Made by a program: the position numbers and the translations under genes. From assembly GCA_964538345.1 (NCBI GenBank), contig CAZIFF010000017.1, positions 1 to 13,960 on the forward strand: a stretch of DNA of 13,960 bases, in the 5' to 3' direction. Shown piece after piece: positions 9,690 through 13,960 of the stretch. The first letter of the stretch is position 1. Each line of letters opens with the position of its first letter. The stretch comes from JAGOTN01 sp964538345 (GTDB lineage Bacteria; Patescibacteriota; Minisyncoccia; Phycocordibacterales; JAACPR01). The notes beneath the pieces are model-generated. The model saw only the letters and a program-made list of their open reading frames with translations, had not been told where the DNA came from and ran no database searches.

Positions 9690-12671
9690 ATGTTGGAAAA
9701 AATTCGTAGTTCTATTTCTTTTGTGATGATTGTTTTTCTATTCGTTTTTTCTTTTTTACCAAGCTTGGCGCATGCACAAGGTGCTGAAATCGTTAAGTCT
9801 TCTACAATTCCACTAACTTTAAATATAGAAGATACAAAATATTTATCAGAGAGCAGAACATTGGTTATAGATTATAGTGTCACAAATAATTCAGATTCAT
9901 TTATTGATAGTTTGAAATATAATTTCTCTTTTTATCAAGGCGATCAATTAGAGAAAGAGGGTCTTTTGTTTAGAAACTTAGATTATGTTTTTTCAATATC
10001 TGATGAATTTGGAAATTTGTCGCCCAAAGAGACAAAAAGAAATACAATCCAATATGTTCCACCTGTTTCAATAGATGGAGGAAATTATTTTATAAAAGGC
10101 ACAGTCTTTAATGAACAATTTTCTTTTTATGGGGCTACTCACACAAAAGATCCAATTAAGCTTACAGGTAGAGGAGGGTTTATTTCAAAAGTGGTAGTTG
10201 AGTTGCTCAATCTTGAAACTGGGAATACTTATAAGGCACTAGAAGGTCCAACTTTAGATAAAGAAAAAAGTTACGCTATAACTTTTTCAGAATCTTCTAA
10301 CAAAGAATTATTTAAATTATTTGAAAAAGGAAATGCTTATGCGGATTTAAAAATTGCTAATGTAAATGATTCTGAAAATATTGTTCATAAGATAGAAGGA
10401 ATTTCATTAAAAGATGCAATTAATTCAGAAGGAAAATCTATTGAAATTAAGATAGAACCTTGGAAAAATATAAAATCAGGTCCACATACTGCTTATTTAG
10501 ATATTACAAATGCTAAAGGTGATTCTATTGCAGAAAATATTTCTGTGCGACTTTTGTACGGTGGATTGTTTGGAAGAATCTATAAAACTGATACAAAAAT
10601 AAATTCTTATAGATTAGGAGAGCCAATTGATCTAGTTGCCAATATTACTGTTGCTGGTGATGTAAATGCTGAGAAAGTTAATTTGAAAGCTATTTTCAAA
10701 AATGAAAAAGGCACTGAACAAGAATTTCAAAAAGAAGTTTTGCTTAATAAAAGTTTAAGTGGAGTTGATGTGCTAGTGGATTTCAAAGATGAGGAATCAA
10801 AAAAGATGTTAGTTGATGAAATAGAATTAATTTTATCTGATACAGAAGGAAATATTCTTGATTCTCAAATTATAAAAATGAATACGGACGATAAGTTTTC
10901 TTATCCTCTTGGCGCAAAACAAATCACAAATATTATTGTGACTGTAATTTCTTTAATCGTATTGCTAATAGTTATAGCTTTTATTTTAAAGAAAACTAAA
11001 TTATTAAAATCTCTTCTTGTATTTCTGATAATTTTTATTGGTTCAACTGCTTTATATCAAGAACAAATTATTGCTTTTGCACAAGGAGGCGCAGAGATAG
11101 AAGGTGATTATGCAGATGTATGGTCTGTGCCTGATGGCGAACCTAGTGGACTACAGGAAAATGTTTGCGGCACAGCTTGTATTGATACAGAGTTTTATGT
11201 GAAATTACAGTGCAAGACATGTAGCAACCAAGCGCTTTCTTTAGATATAAATTATTTTAATAATTGGCAATCTGGAGATACTTTAGCTGATGGTGAATAT
11301 GATAGAAGCGGTATCGCTAACGATGAATATCTTTCAGACATTTTATCTGGAGATACTATAGATCAATTTATTTATGGACCATTCAATTTTCCTTTTTGTT
11401 TTGAAAATTTTGATGATGAAGGAAATATGTTGGAGTTAGAAGATTACACTGGTACTTATTCTCAAGCTTATAATGTGCAAGTAAAGACAACTTTCGGAGG
11501 CGATTATTGCCAGCTGGATGTAGCTGAAGGAGAGCAAGGTTCTTCGAGCTCTGCTTTTACTGGTGTTTCTAATGAAATCAGAACAATGAGTTGCAAGGTT
11601 CCAGGAACTTTGAAAACTAGTTTCTTCATCGACTACGATGAGGACGGAGTAAAAACTAGTGATGAACCTTATTTGAAATCTAAAGTTGCAAATGTGCAGT
11701 GTGCAGGAATTGTTTCTGGAATTTTAGGAAGAGTATTTTCTTCAGCAGAGAATGTTGACTTTAGAAGCCTTCGTCCAAAAAATTGTGATGATGATTTTAA
11801 ATCATATTTTTCAAAAAACAGACTTTCTCCAGGAAATTATGTTCCAAGCATAGAGCCAAGTAATACATTTGGATGGGAACAAACTGGTCTGCAATATTTT
11901 AATAATTCTACATGGCAAACAGTTTCTGAAGTGCCTGTGGTTTCAAGAGGTGTTAGTTATGCGAATATTGGAGTGAAAAACACAGATGAAGTTGTGATTT
12001 CTTGTTCTGTTGATACTGGAAATAATAATGGTGGAACAGATGATCCCGATGATGGTACTGGTATAATTACAGATCCAGGTAATGAGAATTCCGGTGAAGA
12101 TCCTGATGATCCACCCCCTCCACCGCCTGGTGGTGGAGGTGCTGGTGGGACTTTTCCTAACACTGGTAATGATGACAATAATGACGATAATGATGAAAAA
12201 GATTATTGCCCAGGACTTCCTCAGGATAATTATATCCAACCATATGTTCAGATATTTAATGTAGCTAATGATTTACCAGTTGCACCAGCTTGCTTTACTA
12301 ATGAATTAACTCCTCCCGCTTGTGGTTTATCAGGACCTAAAAATTATCATATGATTGGTTTCAGTTTGAGACTGTATGACCCTTGTTATACTAGGGAGCT
12401 GTGGTTTATAAAAAGTTATTTTCAAAATTCTCTAGTTGGTAATGACGTAAGAAGACACGGTGATGAATGGGATGTTACTGTAGACAAAAATTACAGCATA
12501 TCTGAATTTCAAACACATAAAATAAAGGCTGATGGATGGACAGTTAATTCTAGGATTGATAATGGGAAAACTAGATTAATTTTTGACGATGAAAATATTA
12601 CTATACAAGTATGTGAATGTGCTCAATGTAACAATCCTCGCGCCATAAATGGTCCAGGAAATGGAAATTAA
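9690..12671 (+). CDS. Large secreted/surface protein with two signal-peptide-like segments
   Basis: A 993-residue protein of no family I recognise. The N-terminal signal peptide ends in AHAQ (residue 30). Residues 31-405 are beta-rich, with repeated extracellular-type modules. A membrane helix (413-433) is followed by KKTKLLK and a second hydrophobic stretch (440-463) ending in AFAQ-GGAEIEG, which reads like a second signal peptide with the same cleavage style as the first. Residues 470-770 are acidic with scattered Cys pairs (C493/C497, C508/C511) and contain FIDYDEDGVKTSDEPYL (646-662), like the calcium-binding loop of SdrD B-type repeats. A Pro/Gly/Asp/Asn-rich linker (775-838, with six prolines then GGGG) leads to a C-terminal Cys-containing domain ending CECAQC (975-980). 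It probably forms part of the cell envelope or an attachment structure. It lies 3 nt before the next secreted-protein gene. Confidence 0.85.
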   Translation: MLEKIRSSISFVMIVFLFVFSFLPSLAHAQGAEIVKSSTIPLTLNIEDTKYLSESRTLVIDYSVTNNSDSFIDSLKYNFSFYQGDQLEKEGLLFRNLDYVFSISDEFGNLSPKETKRNTIQYVPPVSIDGGNYFIKGTVFNEQFSFYGATHTKDPIKLTGRGGFISKVVVELLNLETGNTYKALEGPTLDKEKSYAITFSESSNKELFKLFEKGNAYADLKIANVNDSENIVHKIEGISLKDAINSEGKSIEIKIEPWKNIKSGPHTAYLDITNAKGDSIAENISVRLLYGGLFGRIYKTDTKINSYRLGEPIDLVANITVAGDVNAEKVNLKAIFKNEKGTEQEFQKEVLLNKSLSGVDVLVDFKDEESKKMLVDEIELILSDTEGNILDSQIIKMNTDDKFSYPLGAKQITNIIVTVISLIVLLIVIAFILKKTKLLKSLLVFLIIFIGSTALYQEQIIAFAQGGAEIEGDYADVWSVPDGEPSGLQENVCGTACIDTEFYVKLQCKTCSNQALSLDINYFNNWQSGDTLADGEYDRSGIANDEYLSDILSGDTIDQFIYGPFNFPFCFENFDDEGNMLELEDYTGTYSQAYNVQVKTTFGGDYCQLDVAEGEQGSSSSAFTGVSNEIRTMSCKVPGTLKTSFFIDYDEDGVKTSDEPYLKSKVANVQCAGIVSGILGRVFSSAENVDFRSLRPKNCDDDFKSYFSKNRLSPGNYVPSIEPSNTFGWEQTGLQYFNNSTWQTVSEVPVVSRGVSYANIGVKNTDEVVISCSVDTGNNNGGTDDPDDGTGIITDPGNENSGEDPDDPPPPPPGGGGAGGTFPNTGNDDNNDDNDEKDYCPGLPQDNYIQPYVQIFNVANDLPVAPACFTNELTPPACGLSGPKNYHMIGFSLRLYDPCYTRELWFIKSYFQNSLVGNDVRRHGDEWDVTVDKNYSISEFQTHKIKADGWTVNSRIDNGKTRLIFDDENITIQVCECAQCNNPRAINGPGNGN

Positions 12672-12674
12672 AAT

Positions 12675-13960
12675 ATGATAAATAAATTTTTAAAGAAAAA
12701 TATAAAGAAAGTTTCAGTGATTGCTTTATTTATTTTTACTTTTTTAAATTTGTTTAATATTAATACAGTTGTATTTGCTCAAGAAAATGCTTCTTGTCAG
12801 TATTATGTTTGTATAGATCCTAATTCAAAAGATTTTGAAGGTGATATTGTTACCGAAGAAGAAGTGCAAAGTGGGCAAGCAACTCTTGATACATGTACAT
12901 ATTGGGAATGTGATCAATCTGGTGCAAAAAATTATCATCAGACCTCAACTTCAGATTCTAATGAGTACAACAATTCATGTGAATGGGATGAGTGTACTGA
13001 TGTTGATGCAATGAATTATGGTAATACTGTTAGTGATCCTAATTCAGTGAGTTGTAGATATTATGTTTGTACAGACGAGACTGCTTCAAATTATAGTCCT
13101 ACTCTAACAACAACAGATAAAAGCTTATGGGAGAGTTGTAGTTATGAGGAAGGATGTATGGATAGCACTGCTTTCAATTACGACCCTGATGTAACACAAG
13201 ACGATGGAAGCTGTCGATATTTCTTGTGTACTAACAATTTAGCTATTACCTATAATAGCGAATCTGAATACACAACAAATCCTGCATTAAAAAATACAAG
13301 TTGTTTATTTAATCAATGTAGTACTGATTCCCTTGCTGCTAATTACGGATTAACTACAAGCATAGAATCTGAAAGGGAAAAATGTAAATATGCAGGATGT
13401 ACTGACGCTGATGCGGATAATGATGGTACGTATGATATCACCGACAACTCACTATGTACTTTCACAGATTGTTTCGACAACACAGCAAACAACTTTAATA
13501 CTAATAAATGGAATAAACCATACGGAACAAAAACAAATAACACAAACTTGTGTACATACAATGAAGGATGTACAGACAGCACTGCAAACAACTACGACTC
13601 TACGGCTGTTATAGACGATGGAAGTTGTCGATATGATGGATGTATATATTCTGGTGCATTGAATTATGATATAAATGCTGATGATTATGATGATTCATGT
13701 AGATGGTATGCATGTTCTGGTGTTGGAAATGAAAATGCAATAAACTTCGAAGATCCTGCCGATACTTTTGTAGGAGGTGATTCTGCTCCAACTGGTATGT
13801 GTATTTTTGAAGGATGTACAGACCCTGAAGCTGATAATTATGACCCTGATGCTGTTGTGGATGATGGAAGTTGTACATACACATACAATTGTCATGATAC
13901 TGATGCTGCAAATTATGATTCTGATGGAGTTGCTGATAATGATCTTTGTGAATTTGAAGC
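12675..13960 (+). CDS. Secreted protein of tandem Cys-rich DDGSC-type units (3' end outside window)
   Basis: The frame is open from ATG 12675 to the window edge (428 codons, no stop). Residues 1-36 form a signal peptide: MINKFLKKNIKK, a hydrophobic core, and cleavage after VVFAQ. From about residue 41 the protein is a chain of at least 14 related units of roughly 25-35 residues with the pattern C-x-[YFW]-x-x-(G)C-x-[D]-x-x-A-x-N-[YF]. Three units end in DDGSC (13200-13214, 13614-13628, 13860-13874). Similar GCTD..A.NY...DDGSC repeats are known to me from secreted proteins of Bacteroidetes and other environmental bacteria, where their role is unclear. Two Cys per unit suggest disulfides, and Asp-rich loops suggest calcium. 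A rigid extracellular filament or adhesin is my inference. It is probably co-transcribed with the preceding gene (3-nt gap). Confidence 0.88.
   Translation, partial: MINKFLKKNIKKVSVIALFIFTFLNLFNINTVVFAQENASCQYYVCIDPNSKDFEGDIVTEEEVQSGQATLDTCTYWECDQSGAKNYHQTSTSDSNEYNNSCEWDECTDVDAMNYGNTVSDPNSVSCRYYVCTDETASNYSPTLTTTDKSLWESCSYEEGCMDSTAFNYDPDVTQDDGSCRYFLCTNNLAITYNSESEYTTNPALKNTSCLFNQCSTDSLAANYGLTTSIESEREKCKYAGCTDADADNDGTYDITDNSLCTFTDCFDNTANNFNTNKWNKPYGTKTNNTNLCTYNEGCTDSTANNYDSTAVIDDGSCRYDGCIYSGALNYDINADDYDDSCRWYACSGVGNENAINFEDPADTFVGGDSAPTGMCIFEGCTDPEADNYDPDAVVDDGSCTYTYNCHDTDAANYDSDGVADNDLCEFE
12795..13960 (+). repeat. Tandem coding repeats (Cys-rich units) within the last gene
   Basis: At least 14 degenerate units, each carrying a paired-Cys signature followed by D..A.NY. 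DNA-level similarity is strongest around GATGATGGAAGTTGT-type strings and GGATGTACAGAC. Low DNA identity between most units indicates old duplications, with a few more recent ones. Confidence 0.85.

Noticed and set aside
11943..12264. ORFs on both strands opposite the Pro/Gly/Asp linker
   Set aside because: They are low-complexity shadows of the 993-residue protein's repetitive linker.
13343..13911. His-rich, Val/Ser-rich and other alternative-frame ORFs at the window end
   Set aside because: They arise from the biased codons of the tandem Cys-rich units; the real frame from 12675 is open with a signal peptide and repeat motifs.

Overview
The window looks like an accessory stretch of a Patescibacteria (Candidate Phyla Radiation) genome. 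The grounds are AT-rich DNA, short compact genes, near-absence of Shine-Dalgarno sites, secreted proteins with AxA-Q signal-peptidase sites, and a mix of small single-domain enzymes with very large Cys-rich surface proteins. TGA is used as a stop (for example at 4804-4806 and 6646-6648), so this is not one of the CPR lineages that recode UGA. The placement is inference; no rRNA or other phylogenetic marker is present.

Bases 1-3920 form a same-strand array of single-gene modules separated by copies of one intergenic repeat (six copies, two truncated). A full copy consists of a conserved head around a CGAGCTCG palindrome, an intrinsic terminator for the upstream gene, and an extended -10 promoter for the next gene. 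In four copies the stop codon of the preceding gene touches the left edge, and the next ATG lies at the predicted transcription start. The modules carry an HD-domain phosphohydrolase, a GrpB-family protein, a NadD-like nucleotidyltransferase, a SAM-methyltransferase-like protein, an RBBP9-type serine hydrolase and an anchored Cys/His-rich protein. One slot (1388-1841) holds no protein gene but a G+C-richer transcription unit with its own -35/-10 promoter and a strong GNRA-capped terminator. It is a structured RNA of about 450 nt that I cannot assign to a class with certainty.

Bases 4800-7790 hold small unlinked genes without the repeat: a short TspO-type membrane protein followed by a DUF2177 membrane protein, a VOC-fold protein (minus), a NADAR-family N-glycosidase, a C39-like papain-fold protein, and a secreted HEXXH protein (minus).

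Bases 7861-13960 hold an ABC exporter half-transporter, then an apparent operon of two secreted proteins 3 nt apart. The first is a 993-residue protein with a second, internal signal-peptide-like segment. The second runs off the window and is made of tandem Cys-rich units, some with a DDGSC signature.

Across the window almost every plus-strand gene has a TG-N-TATAAT-like box ending 6-8 nt before its ATG, which points to leaderless mRNAs as the default. The minus-strand gene at 7181-7789 instead has a short leader with AGGTG.
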